Source: Deltaproteobacteria bacterium
GTDB lineage: Bacteria; Desulfobacterota; DSM-4660; Desulfatiglandales; HGW-15
NCBI GenBank assembly: GCA_019310485.1
Contig: JAFDEF010000020.1
Coordinates: 18,791-82,790, forward strand
DNA length: 64,000 nucleotides
Direction of reading: 5' to 3'
In this document: piece after piece, positions 10,845-20,355 of the stretch
Numbering within the stretch: the stretch's first letter is position 1
Layout: every line of letters starts with the position of its first letter
Program-made: the position numbers and the translations under genes
The notes under the pieces: generated by a model
Seen by the model: only the letters and a program-made list of their open reading frames with translations
Told to the model about the DNA's origin: nothing
Database searches by the model: none

Positions 10845-12077
10845 TTGAAGATAGGGCCAAATTCGTTGGTGAAAAAGAAGAAAGGCTACCCGTTGGAAGA
10901 ACGAGATGCAGACATCAAAGCAATTCTAGCTCTTGCCCTTATACATTTCACCGGAGATTTCTATGCCTCCTTTGTAAACCCTTTGATTCCAGTATTTGTG
11001 AAAAAGCTCTCGCTTACAATGACGCAGGTGGGCCTGATCGCCGGAATAGGTCGCTTTTTCGCATTTGTTGTCCAGCCCTCAGCCGGCTACCTTGCAGACC
11101 ACTACCGAACTCGTGTGTTTATGCTTGGTGGTCCGTTGCTTGCTATGCTTTTTATTCCGTTGGTGGGAATCGCACCCTCCTTCCTGACTTTGCTTATCTT
11201 CATATCGCTGGGGTCCGTGGGCTCAGCAATGTTTCATCCCACTTCTGCGGGGCTGGTGACAACCTATGCAGGTTCCCACCCCAGTTTCTCCATGTCCGTA
11301 TTCACGCTGGGCGGGACCCTTGCCTTTGGCGTAGGCCCGATCTTTATTACCTATTTTGTGCGCTTCTTTGGCCTGGAGGCTTCTCCTTTTACCATGGTCA
11401 TCGGCTTGCCGCTAATGATTCTTCTTTTTAGACTGGTCCCTGCTCCGAAAGGTGAGGGGCTGAGTAGTTTTGGTTTCCTGGGTTCTATTAAAGAAGCGCT
11501 CGGAGGCGTATGGAAGTGGGTCGGGCTGCTCTGGGTAGTGATGGTTCTGAGAGCCTTTGCGGGCCAGTCGTTCTTGACCTTTGCGCCCGTTCTCTATTCT
11601 GAGAAGGGTTATTCCCTTGTTTCAATCGGGGCCTTTGTATCTATATTTACTGTTGCAGGAGCAGGCAGCGGGCTCCTGGCAGGGCATTTTTCCGACAGGT
11701 TCGGGTACAAGCCAATCTTCTATGTTTCCCATGCCTTGGCAACCCCCAGCCTGCTCCTGATGCTGCATCTTCCCGGGCGGTGGATACATCTGGGCGCTCT
11801 TTTTGCAGGCTTTTTCCTTCTAGCAACACTTCCGGTAGGAGTGTCAACGGCCCAAGAATTTGCACCGCGCGGCAAATCCATGGTTTCAAGCTTGATGATG
11901 GGGCTGGCTTTTGGAACGGGCGGGATGATGACCCCCCTTGCCGGCAAGGCAGCGGACGTGCTCTCAATCAGGCCTGTCCTTTCCTTACTGGCTTTTCTGC
12001 CTTTGCTGACAGTCGTAGTTATTGCATTGCTTCCTTCAAAAGGATATAGCCACCACAATGGGGTCAAGCTGAACTAG
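10845..12077 (+). CDS. MFS transporter (fosmidomycin-resistance-like)
   Basis: About 12 hydrophobic segments, GHFSDRFGYKP loop motif; TTG start as given. Confidence 0.8.
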   Translation: MKIGPNSLVKKKKGYPLEERDADIKAILALALIHFTGDFYASFVNPLIPVFVKKLSLTMTQVGLIAGIGRFFAFVVQPSAGYLADHYRTRVFMLGGPLLAMLFIPLVGIAPSFLTLLIFISLGSVGSAMFHPTSAGLVTTYAGSHPSFSMSVFTLGGTLAFGVGPIFITYFVRFFGLEASPFTMVIGLPLMILLFRLVPAPKGEGLSSFGFLGSIKEALGGVWKWVGLLWVVMVLRAFAGQSFLTFAPVLYSEKGYSLVSIGAFVSIFTVAGAGSGLLAGHFSDRFGYKPIFYVSHALATPSLLLMLHLPGRWIHLGALFAGFFLLATLPVGVSTAQEFAPRGKSMVSSLMMGLAFGTGGMMTPLAGKAADVLSIRPVLSLLAFLPLLTVVVIALLPSKGYSHHNGVKLN

Positions 12078-12137
12078 AGGCTGTCGCGCACCGGGAGCAC
12101 CCGGCTTACTCTTCAATGAGATGAAACTTGGGATCTT

Positions 12138-13058
12138 CTATGTTTGGACACGGGCAGGCGTCTTTTTCTCGGACCTGGCGAGGAATGCATTTTCAATAGC
12201 AACAGCGGCCGGGCTACTCAACGCTGTCAGGAGGTCCAGATCCTCCTTTCTGAACCCATGAGGTTTCTTCACGGAATCAACATATATCACTCCCCTGACC
12301 TTTGACTTGCTTATCAGGGGAACGCACATAATAGATCTAATCCTTTTAATCTTTATGCTCTCTGAGAGATCCGCCTCATCCTCGGTAAAAGTGTCCAGCA
12401 TGGTGATCGGCTTGCCTTCCTTCATGACTCGATTCACTATGCTTCTGCTGTAAGGAACACCGGATTTAGGGTCCCCGCCTTTAAAAATGGATATTACATC
12501 TGAAATCTCTCCTGTCTCCTTGTTAGTCAGGATGATGACTCCGCGGTCAATTCGCTTTAACAGTTCCATTATGTAATTCAGGATTCTTTCCAGAACTTCT
12601 TTTATGTTCAGAGACTGCATCAAAACATTTGAGACTTTATAGATCAGTTCCATGTTTTTTTGAGCCGTCATAGGCCTGTCTTTTATGGCAACCTCCCCGC
12701 CTTCTTCTTCCAATTCCTTGAAAAGGTCAACTGAATCTAATATTGCCAGCACATCCTCTGGATAGGCCTTACCCAGGGAGAAAAAGGTCTTGCCAATGGC
12801 TATAGGGACCCCTTCCTTTATTTCGTATTCTGTACCTGATTTTATGCGCAGCCCGTCAACGAAGGTTCCATTCTTGCTTTCTAGATCTTCAACAAAATAC
12901 TTATCTCCGCGCCTGAAAATTCTCGCATGCCTTCGAGAGACCGACCTGTCGTTTAATTGAATATCGTTTTCAGTAGCACGCCCTATGCTGATTGCATTTG
13001 CTTTGATCTCGAAAGAGCGTCCTTTATCAGGACCATTCATGACATAAATTCTTTGCAT
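12138..13058 (-). CDS. FHA domain plus GAF domain signalling protein
   Basis: FHA core SIGRATENDIQLNDRSVSRRHARI...VEDLESKNGTFVDG, then GAF (SIMCVPLISKSKVRGVIYVDS). Internal Met preceded by AAGGAGAAGGGG is the likely start. Confidence 0.87.
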   Translation of the reverse strand: MQRIYVMNGPDKGRSFEIKANAISIGRATENDIQLNDRSVSRRHARIFRRGDKYFVEDLESKNGTFVDGLRIKSGTEYEIKEGVPIAIGKTFFSLGKAYPEDVLAILDSVDLFKELEEEGGEVAIKDRPMTAQKNMELIYKVSNVLMQSLNIKEVLERILNYIMELLKRIDRGVIILTNKETGEISDVISIFKGGDPKSGVPYSRSIVNRVMKEGKPITMLDTFTEDEADLSESIKIKRIRSIMCVPLISKSKVRGVIYVDSVKKPHGFRKEDLDLLTALSSPAAVAIENAFLARSEKKTPARVQT

Positions 13059-13151
13059 ATCCCCTTCTCCTTCTTGGAGATATTTTAACAAAACAACCAA
13101 TAATAATCTATATTTACAAATTTTATTACTAAATTATCCTTAAAGTCAATT

Positions 13152-13706
13152 CTATTTTTCTTCCTTTATTAGTAAGGAGATCAAGCTGAGCAATAAGCCC
13201 ACTGCGAACACAACGCTCCCCCACAAAAACACATCAAGGGTGAGATATCTCCTCTTGATGGCTCTCCTGATCCCCTCTATATCCCAGACCTGCTTCGTTG
13301 AATTTGAAAATGTTATTTCAAGCCTCAGCCTGTTAGCGAATTTGCTTGGCGCTGGAAGTGTCAGGAAATCTCCCCCGCCCCTTAAGGGCCTTATCTGCGT
13401 GATCTGAGGGGTAAGATCTCTGGCCATCAGTATCTCAATGACCTCGGAGATCTCTTGAAACCCCCTGTCCCCTTTTTTCAATACCTGCCCTTTCTGCTCC
13501 ATTAGCTCAAGCGCGTTCAGGGAATTCACATATTGAGGGGCAACAACCATGTATACAAAGGGAAAATGATTGGCACCCAAGACAACCCATCCAATAATAG
13601 ATATTATAATACCGAGAATTCCCAGGTAATGCTTGTCTTTCACAGCAATTCCTTCTTCTACGCTTCCATTTTGTTTAACCGTTTGCCGGCAACAAAGGTG
13701 ACGCAC
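13152..13706 (-). CDS. Membrane protein of unknown function (two predicted TM segments)
   Basis: Single ORF with N- and C-terminal hydrophobic segments. Confidence 0.6.
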   Translation of the reverse strand: MRHLCCRQTVKQNGSVEEGIAVKDKHYLGILGIIISIIGWVVLGANHFPFVYMVVAPQYVNSLNALELMEQKGQVLKKGDRGFQEISEVIEILMARDLTPQITQIRPLRGGGDFLTLPAPSKFANRLRLEITFSNSTKQVWDIEGIRRAIKRRYLTLDVFLWGSVVFAVGLLLSLISLLIKEEK

Positions 13707-13751
13707 GCCTGTCTTGCGGAAAAAAATAAAAGGATTCGCTAAACTACATGT

Positions 13752-14174
13752 TCACGGAACCACGCTGCCACCAGGACCGGGCAAAGTGTAGACAACATTT
13801 CCGGAGGAATGAGAGGCTGTCATCAGGTAGTTGGTCTTGCTGGCTGAAACGATTCCCAATCTAACCCCATTGCTGGTGAAGAAATTGTAGGGGTGGCTCA
13901 TGAGAGCGCTCAGCGTTGCGCAGTATTGCTGCTTATCCGCAAAATACGCTTCCTGTGCTATTGCGGCATTTTTTAAGTCCTCAACCGAAGATGTATTATA
14001 AGACCTGGTCCTGTGTCTGGATAGTTGCGGGATTGCAATTCCGGCAAGCACTGCAATAATGGCCACGACCATTAATATTTCGATCAGGCTAAATCCGTTT
14101 CTACTCAGTACTGCTCTATTCTTTGCGCTAATCGCTGGCTCCCCTGTGTTTTCTAGAATTTCCCAGCATCCCAA
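13752..14174 (-). CDS. Type IV pilin-like prepilin
   Basis: Class III signal NG^FSLIEILMVVAIIAVLAGIAIPQL. Confidence 0.88.
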   Translation of the reverse strand: MGCWEILENTGEPAISAKNRAVLSRNGFSLIEILMVVAIIAVLAGIAIPQLSRHRTRSYNTSSVEDLKNAAIAQEAYFADKQQYCATLSALMSHPYNFFTSNGVRLGIVSASKTNYLMTASHSSGNVVYTLPGPGGSVVP

Positions 14175-14477
14175 AAGTCCCTAACATCAGAGCCTGAAGA
14201 AAAAATAGTTATGTCTAAAATACTAGCAAAAACGATAATCTCTGTCAATGAACCCACAGTCCCGCTCCAAATCAATATTTGGCACTAACCAGTTTACAAT
14301 CTAAGAATAACATATTGAAGCGTGAAACCAACGAAACCAGGAGATTACGGGGTCGCAAACTGTGGCGCACCTCACCTACAATCCCGCAGAGTTACCCACG
14401 GATTGACCTAGCTGAAATGAGCTTTGTATTTGAAGGGGCAGTGCGCAGATTGAAAAAAAGCCTTTTGTGGGTAATAG

Positions 14478-15638
14478 TTAGGTTAATACCTTGAGCATCA
14501 GGGGGATAGCAACGAAAGTACCTACCGAGCTGCCGAGATTCGTAAAAACAACAACCATCAGGATACGCGTAATCTTGTTTCTCCAGAATCCTCTCACCGA
14601 AGAGATATCATCGGCCAGGGTTTCAAAGTCCTTCACTTTCGGCTTGGCCACAAGTACCTCAACAAGCCCCGCCACCCATCCGGCTGCAATCATTGGATTA
14701 AGCGATGTAAGGGGTGAAGCAAGAATAGCGGCAAGAATGGTTAAGGGGTGCCCTAATGCCAGTGCTGCCCCGGCACCGGAGAGGCTGGCATTGGCAACAA
14801 CCCACCACTTCACCATATGAGCAACTTTCACCTTGCCGGACATGAAAAACCCCAGCACAACGATACCTATAATAAGAACAGGAATAGCCCACTTCAGCAC
14901 AGAGGAAAACCTCCCTTTTGGAGGCACTTGCTCTAAGGGGAGCAGGTCAACAGGCTCATTCCAGTATTTTTGAATCCCCGGCACATGCCCGGCTCCAACA
15001 ACGGCAATGATTTTTTGCCCGGGTGCCGACTGGATCTTGCACGCCATGTACTGGTCTCTCTCGTCAATGAGAATTTTCCTAAGTTCTGGAAGGCTCTTCC
15101 CTATTTCAGAAATAAGCGCCTCAAGAACATCTTTTTTCTTAAGCTCTTCAATGTCTTCTTCCCTGATATCGCCCACCTCCCAAATAGTGCTTATCAATTG
15201 CCCCAGAAGCTTGATTTTTGACCAAAAGCTCATAAGACGCCATGTCCTTGACAGGGTAATGCGAATGTCCCGGTCAGCAAGATAGATAGAAGCCCCAACA
15301 GAGTGCGCAGCCTCAACGGCAGCGAGAATTTCCTGGCCCGGTCGGATACCCAGTTTCCGGCCAATTCGCCTCTGAAAGCTTGCAAACATAAGGTTTGACA
15401 GGAGAAGAAAGGCCTTTTTTTCTCTTATTATCTTTATTAGGTCAGTATCCTGCCATTTCTTCTTTTGCACAAGGGATTCATACCTTGCCTGGCATAGTTC
15501 CACGCTGACAGTGTCAGGTCTTTCTGCATTGATAACCCTTGTTACCAACTCTACGCTTTCCTGAGAGACATGGGCCGTCCCGATGAGTATGATTTCTTTT
15601 CCCCCACCCTTCAGCCTCAATATGTTCTGTTCATCCAT
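14478..15638 (-). CDS. TraB/PrgY family protein
   Basis: GTAHVSQESVELV N-terminus, VVGAGHVPGI motif, C-terminal membrane segments. Confidence 0.88.
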   Translation of the reverse strand: MDEQNILRLKGGGKEIILIGTAHVSQESVELVTRVINAERPDTVSVELCQARYESLVQKKKWQDTDLIKIIREKKAFLLLSNLMFASFQRRIGRKLGIRPGQEILAAVEAAHSVGASIYLADRDIRITLSRTWRLMSFWSKIKLLGQLISTIWEVGDIREEDIEELKKKDVLEALISEIGKSLPELRKILIDERDQYMACKIQSAPGQKIIAVVGAGHVPGIQKYWNEPVDLLPLEQVPPKGRFSSVLKWAIPVLIIGIVVLGFFMSGKVKVAHMVKWWVVANASLSGAGAALALGHPLTILAAILASPLTSLNPMIAAGWVAGLVEVLVAKPKVKDFETLADDISSVRGFWRNKITRILMVVVFTNLGSSVGTFVAIPLMLKVLT

Positions 15639-15685
15639 TTTGCTCGTATGCCGACTTGCAGCTAGAAGATTTGCTGAGTGGTGTA

Positions 15686-17524
15686 CTACGGGAGATTGTT
15701 TTTTCCTCCCGGGTGTGCTGAAAATCTTTTCAGTTGTTTTTCATAGTAAGATTTTCGTTCTCTTGCAAGGGAGAGGGCCTCCCTGGCAGCCCTGACCGCT
15801 TCTGCAACCCTTCCGTTAGCATACAGGGCCTCCGCCAGGGTGTCCAGGAAAATGGGAGATTTTTGGAGAGCCACCGCTCTTTCAGCCAGAACGAGTGCAC
15901 AGGCGGGGTCCCTCAGCCTTTTCTCTGGCACTGTAACCAGGAGCCAGGCCAGGTTGTTCAAGGCAATTGCCCTGTTCTTGTCCACTTTGATTACTTTCTC
16001 ATACGCCTTGATAGCCTTATTGTATTTCCCTGCCTCGTGATACAGGAAGGCGAGTCTCTCAGTTAGTTCAATGTCTTGTGGATTTTTCTCTACACTGGCC
16101 TCCACGCTTTTTGCCACCAACCCCAAGATGATCATTTCTTTTTGAGGGCTGAAATCAAGAAAATATCCAGCGCCAATCATGCACACAAGGTAAATGCTGA
16201 AACAGACGGCTACAAACCTGCTATGTCTTTTTGCCAAAGATGGATCTTCGAGCAGGCGCCACAGGGTTTCCACTCTCTGTTTTATGCTAAAATGGTGCCA
16301 ACTCGGCAGGTCCCTGATTTTACCGCTCAACATGGCGATCTTTTCCAGCGAGCTTATCGTAGGACGTGGTGTGCCCATCACTCTGGCCGAGTAAAGATCA
16401 GCTTGACGTTCAAAGTGGCGCATAAAAAATCCCATCAAGTAGCGGAAATAGAAAAAAATACTCAGCAATATAGGAATGGAGAGCAATAGGTAAAAAAGAC
16501 TCGTGCCCTGTGGCCTGGATCCCCCAATCACGCTGCTGAAGTACGGCTGGGTCGCAAGGGAATAGAAAAAAATATCAAACAGCCCAAAGGACAACACGAC
16601 GAACCCAAGGAAAAAGAAAAAATATAAAAACATGTGACGATACTTTGCATGTCCCATCTCGTGCGCCACTACTGCCTTGAGTTCCTCCGTACCGAGCATC
16701 TCCATCAGAGAATCTGTTATGAGTATATAGCGAAACCTTGGCAAAAACCCCATGATGCCGGCTGTCATCATGCGGCCTTCGAAAACACTCCACCTAAGAA
16801 GGCCTCGGTACTTGAAGCCCTTTTCCCTCAAGAAATTTTCCACTTCTCTTACTTTTTGAGATGGGGCGAAAGGCCTGCATCCCCAGAAGTACTGGATAAT
16901 AAGAGGCAGGAAAACCATAAGAAGCACAAGAAAAGCAGCAAAAAAAATAAGCTCTCCCGCGGGTGTGGCAAAAAAACGCAATGAGCCTATCCCTGTTGCA
17001 AGCGATATGAAGTCATAAATCAGCGAGATGGCAAACCACGGGAAAAGGATAGGCGCATTCAACCTGAAGTTTGAAATGATTAGCGATTTTCTGGAAATTA
17101 CGGTGTGAAAAACGGCTACATAAGCCGAGTGAGAAAAATACCAAATGGTCACCAGGTAACCGAGAAAGACTCCAATGGCTGCCAGCCCTTGGAGCACAGA
17201 AAATGTTCTGAAACCAGGGATAATCTGAACCCAATACTTTAGATGAAATAAATACACGTCTAGCGCAAACAAGAAGATTGCCAGAATCGAGAGCCTCAGG
17301 ACCAGCCCGTGATATTCTGCAACCGGGCTTCGTCCCCTTTCATCCTCTTCTCCTGCCCGCTCTTCAAGCCTCTGAAAGCCAAGGCGGCAGTAAACGCCAA
17401 AGACTACCCACGTAGTAGAAAGCATAAGGACGGTGTAAGCGAGCGACTCTTTGGGGACGGTTTCCTGATAGCTTATATTGAAAATAAGCAAGACCACTAT
17501 GAAATAAATTATATTGTTAAACAT
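15686..17524 (-). CDS. M48 family metallopeptidase with C-terminal TPR repeats
   Basis: VVAHEMGHAKYRH zinc motif, multiple TM segments, C-terminal TPRs. Likely start is MFNNIIYF (17524); the first 17 residues of the ORF-track version run into repeat copy C. Confidence 0.9.
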   Translation of the reverse strand: MFNNIIYFIVVLLIFNISYQETVPKESLAYTVLMLSTTWVVFGVYCRLGFQRLEERAGEEDERGRSPVAEYHGLVLRLSILAIFLFALDVYLFHLKYWVQIIPGFRTFSVLQGLAAIGVFLGYLVTIWYFSHSAYVAVFHTVISRKSLIISNFRLNAPILFPWFAISLIYDFISLATGIGSLRFFATPAGELIFFAAFLVLLMVFLPLIIQYFWGCRPFAPSQKVREVENFLREKGFKYRGLLRWSVFEGRMMTAGIMGFLPRFRYILITDSLMEMLGTEELKAVVAHEMGHAKYRHMFLYFFFFLGFVVLSFGLFDIFFYSLATQPYFSSVIGGSRPQGTSLFYLLLSIPILLSIFFYFRYLMGFFMRHFERQADLYSARVMGTPRPTISSLEKIAMLSGKIRDLPSWHHFSIKQRVETLWRLLEDPSLAKRHSRFVAVCFSIYLVCMIGAGYFLDFSPQKEMIILGLVAKSVEASVEKNPQDIELTERLAFLYHEAGKYNKAIKAYEKVIKVDKNRAIALNNLAWLLVTVPEKRLRDPACALVLAERAVALQKSPIFLDTLAEALYANGRVAEAVRAAREALSLARERKSYYEKQLKRFSAHPGGKNNLP

Positions 17525-17551
17525 GGCTCCTACCCGGTTTCTACCTCTGCC

Positions 17552-17660
17552 TTTACCCCGCCCGCAGAAAGCCACGGCTTTAGCCGTGGATGAATGCGGT
17601 TAAGGGCGGGCGGGATGTCGTACCACTAAGTCCCGCCGATTGCGAAGCAATTCGGCGAGA
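17552..17660 (-). repeat. Dispersed ~109-bp structured repeat, family 1, copy C
   Basis: Reverse complement TCTCGCCGAATTGCTTCGCAATCGGCGGGACTTAGTGGTACGACATCCCGCCCGCCCTTAACCGCATTCATCCACGGCTAAAGCCGTGGCTTTCTGCGGGCGGGGTAAA. Confidence 0.8.
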
Positions 17661-18012
17661 CCTCTTCGCAAAGCGTGCACAAAAACCATCGCATACCCCA
17701 TCATCCTGGGACTCTCTTGCTTATAATTTTTATAGTCCATGACGCTAGCAGTGTCCATATTGTTTTAAGCCCGGATCAATCATGTACATGAAGTAAGGCT
17801 TGCCCCGCATGGTCCAAGGAGAGCTCTGGATTTAGTCAAGACCACATGGGCTAGACTTCTTTTAGCGGGTAGTTAGAGAAGGATACGAGGCATACAAATA
17901 TCCTTGAAATTTGCGAAAGCATGGAGAGGAATATTAGCAAGAAAGATCACGTTTTTGCGGGCCAGGGAGAGCCGGTGTTGGCAGGAGAAAATATACCCGT
18001 AACTACCATGAC

Positions 18013-18324
18013 TTAATCAGCGCTTCCGCCCTTGACTTCCTCTTTCAAGAGGGGCTCAATCCCTTTAATAAACTTCTCAACATCATCAGGCCCAGTCAGA
18101 ACCCTTACTTCCTTACCTTCAAAGGAAGCTGTATCGGCACAGGCAGTTGCGCAACCCTCAACAACCAGAATAATGTCAAGATCCTTGTTGCCTGGAGGGC
18201 AAAACTCGGCCTTTCCTTGAAGTCTTTCAGTTATTTGCTCAACCCCCCTAACGCGATCATATTCTGGGTTGCAACCGCCACAGTATTTGAGCCCTATCTT
18301 GAGCCCCTTTCTAGCGCTACTCAT
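18013..18324 (-). CDS. Small cysteine-rich conserved protein (YCGGCNP...CATACAD), function unknown
   Basis: Complete ORF; ATG overlaps the stop of the upstream dehydratase remnant (GATGAGTAG), indicating ancestral translational coupling. Confidence 0.7.
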   Translation of the reverse strand: MSSARKGLKIGLKYCGGCNPEYDRVRGVEQITERLQGKAEFCPPGNKDLDIILVVEGCATACADTASFEGKEVRVLTGPDDVEKFIKGIEPLLKEEVKGGSAD

Positions 18325-18779
18325 CAATGCCACACAGTTTCTTTGCGGCTCTCTTCTTCTCCTCCATGTTGATACGCCGCGAGATCATAATTCTTTGTGC
18401 CTGCGGGGAGCCTGCGCCATGCATGCATTCAGTCAGATATCCCACGGCTGCCGATCCACTTACCGGTCACCTTAGATCTAAAGTCCTGCTCCGAGGGCAT
18501 GGTCACCAGCAAACCGCCGGCAATACCCTGAGCAAGTCTCGCGATTTCATAAGGAAAACGGGTCACATTGTGCTTGTGGACATTAGCCAGCAGGGTGTTG
18601 ACTGCGTATGTACCGCTTGGCTCCCTGTGCCCTTCGGATGCACAGGCAATGCAGCCGCAGTAAAGGGTTTCATTAAGGTGGTTCATTTCCACTATCTTGT
18701 CTTTAACGTGAGAAGCACCGGCCACTCCGTTGTACTCTGCAACGCTTTGAGCTGCCCCTATTAAGCCCGGATTCCGCAA
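18317..18779 (-). pseudogene. 4-hydroxybutyryl-CoA dehydratase / vinylacetyl-CoA isomerase remnant (N-terminally truncated, internal deletion/frameshift)
   Basis: First frame: KDKIVEMNHLNETLYCGCIACASEGHREPSGTYAVNTLLANVHKHNVTRFPYEIARLAQGIAGGLLVTMPSEQDF; second frame: SAAVGYLTECMHGAGSPQAQRIMISRRINMEEKKRAAKKLCGIDE*. Frame change near 18450-18470. Confidence 0.85.
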
Positions 18780-18905
18780 GTATGGTTATATAATTCTATG
18801 TACGAACTTTGTTCTAAGTGTTAAAACCCTTATAAAAAAGGCTCCTCCCGTGGTATAATTGCTAATCATCACAAAGAAACTACCCCAAGGAGGAGCACGA
18901 AAAAC

Positions 18906-19012
18906 GTGAAACAGCTGAAATTGAGCATAGAACCTGATGATGGAATAGTCAACAAGAAGATTAAGGAAGAGTTCAGCCTTAAGAATGCGACTATATATGG
19001 CGGATATAATCT
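18906..19012 (+). pseudogene. Transposase N-terminal remnant (IS1380-like) cut off by the ISL3-type element
   Basis: GTG start after AAGGAGGAGCA; translation VKQLKLSIEPDDGIVNKKIKEEFSLKNATIYGGYNL runs directly into the IS end at 19013. Confidence 0.5.
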
Positions 19013-20355
19013 GGCTCCTCATGAGAATCTGTGCTGACAAATTGGTAGTTGAAGCTTACCGAGGCTATGAATCAAGGCCAGTGAGAATGTTTTCTCAGAC
19101 CTATATCCACGTGCGCGGTGGCTGATCACTTTGGCGTTATTATTCATCGCTTCGACTATGCCGTTGTCAATTCTCAAATCAAAATATGCAAGGATACCTT
19201 CTTCATGATTTCTCAGCATCCATGCAAAGTCTCGCAAGGGTTTCAATCTACTATGGGTAGCCCACCAAAACCACTGCTTCAGATACCTTGCTGCCCACCC
19301 TTTGCGTTTATAGCTCCACAGCTTTCTGAAGAGTTCTTTAAGGAGATAAGCTTTAACCACTTTCAGGTTCATCTTGAGGAGTTCACTTGAACGGATTTTC
19401 TGTTTGTCACTTAGATTCCAGGGGTTTTTGATCCACATATACTTGGTCCCCTTAAGGAGTTGAGGATCAGTTTCCTGGAGGGCCTTAGCTTCCATTTTCC
19501 GGACCTTGTCCACAGCTTCTATGAGATGTCGGACGATGTGGAACTTATCAAGTACGGTGACGGCTTCAGAGCAGTACTCATGAATCACATCAATATAGTT
19601 TTGCCACATGTCACAACAGATTCCCTCGATGCCCGCTGTGCGCTCTTTTCCCCACCACTGGAAAAACCGGCGCAAGGAATCTTTATCTCTATGGGCGCCG
19701 CTCCAGAGGAGCCGCTTTCGTTCAAGATCGTAAACATTGGTATGGTACGTATGGCCTCTTTTTCTGCTGATCTCGTCAATGCCAATGAATCGGACCCCTT
19801 TATAGTTTTCCCTCTCCCTTCCATACTCCACCGCCGCTTCCACTGCTGCACTGACAGTATTCCAGGAGACATTGAACAGCCCAGCCACCTGTTCCCATGG
19901 CAGCAATCTACTCCAGAAGGCAAGCACAGTGATAAGGGGAAAACTGATGGGTCTTTTTCCCAAGCTCCAGGGAATTGCCTCCACCTTAATCCCATGTTCT
20001 GGGCAGTTGACCCTCCTGGGTTGATAGTAAAGGAAGACGGGAATGCCCCACAAAGACACATGAGCCCATTTCCTCATTTTGAGCTTATCCTTAACATAAG
20101 AGCGTCTGCCACACAGACCACAAGGCAGTTTTCGTCTCTTCCTGGCATCCAGGCTGATCCTCAGTTCGTTGCCTTCAAATTTGACGGAAACTACACGATG
20201 ATCCTTGATTCCAAGAGTAAAACGTACGATACTTTCTATGAGCATGAGTCAACCTCCGTTACCGGGTATTTGGGTGAACACCCTAACTAACGGATTTGGC
20301 CCATGCTTTCAACTATTAAGACCTCCTCATTGAGCACAGATTCTCATGAGGAGCC
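19013..20355 (-). mobile_element. ISL3-family-like insertion sequence with terminal inverted repeats
   Basis: Left end GGCTCCTCATGAGAATCTGTGCT (19013-19035) equals the reverse complement of AGCACAGATTCTCATGAGGAGCC (20333-20355): 23-bp perfect match flanking one full-length transposase ORF. Confidence 0.92.
19019..20245 (-). CDS. ISL3-family-like DDE transposase
   Basis: Zinc-finger N-terminus (CGLCGRRSYV...VNCPEHG), FIGIDEISRKRGHTYHTNVYDLERKRLLW, C-terminal NNNAKVISHRARGYRS. Confidence 0.92.
   Translation of the reverse strand: MLIESIVRFTLGIKDHRVVSVKFEGNELRISLDARKRRKLPCGLCGRRSYVKDKLKMRKWAHVSLWGIPVFLYYQPRRVNCPEHGIKVEAIPWSLGKRPISFPLITVLAFWSRLLPWEQVAGLFNVSWNTVSAAVEAAVEYGRERENYKGVRFIGIDEISRKRGHTYHTNVYDLERKRLLWSGAHRDKDSLRRFFQWWGKERTAGIEGICCDMWQNYIDVIHEYCSEAVTVLDKFHIVRHLIEAVDKVRKMEAKALQETDPQLLKGTKYMWIKNPWNLSDKQKIRSSELLKMNLKVVKAYLLKELFRKLWSYKRKGWAARYLKQWFWWATHSRLKPLRDFAWMLRNHEEGILAYFDLRIDNGIVEAMNNNAKVISHRARGYRSEKTFSLALIHSLGKLQLPICQHRFS

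Noticed and set aside
17922-18017. 31-codon ORF MERNISKKDHVFAGQGEPVLAGENIPVTTMT
   Set aside because: Too short, no recognisable ribosome-binding site or family; cannot be distinguished from chance.
18786-19040. 84-aa minus-strand ORF
   Set aside because: Overlaps the IS end and the opposite-strand transposase remnant, which explains the sequence better.
19460-20290. 276-aa + strand ORF inside the IS
   Set aside because: Antisense to the intact transposase; no recognisable domain.
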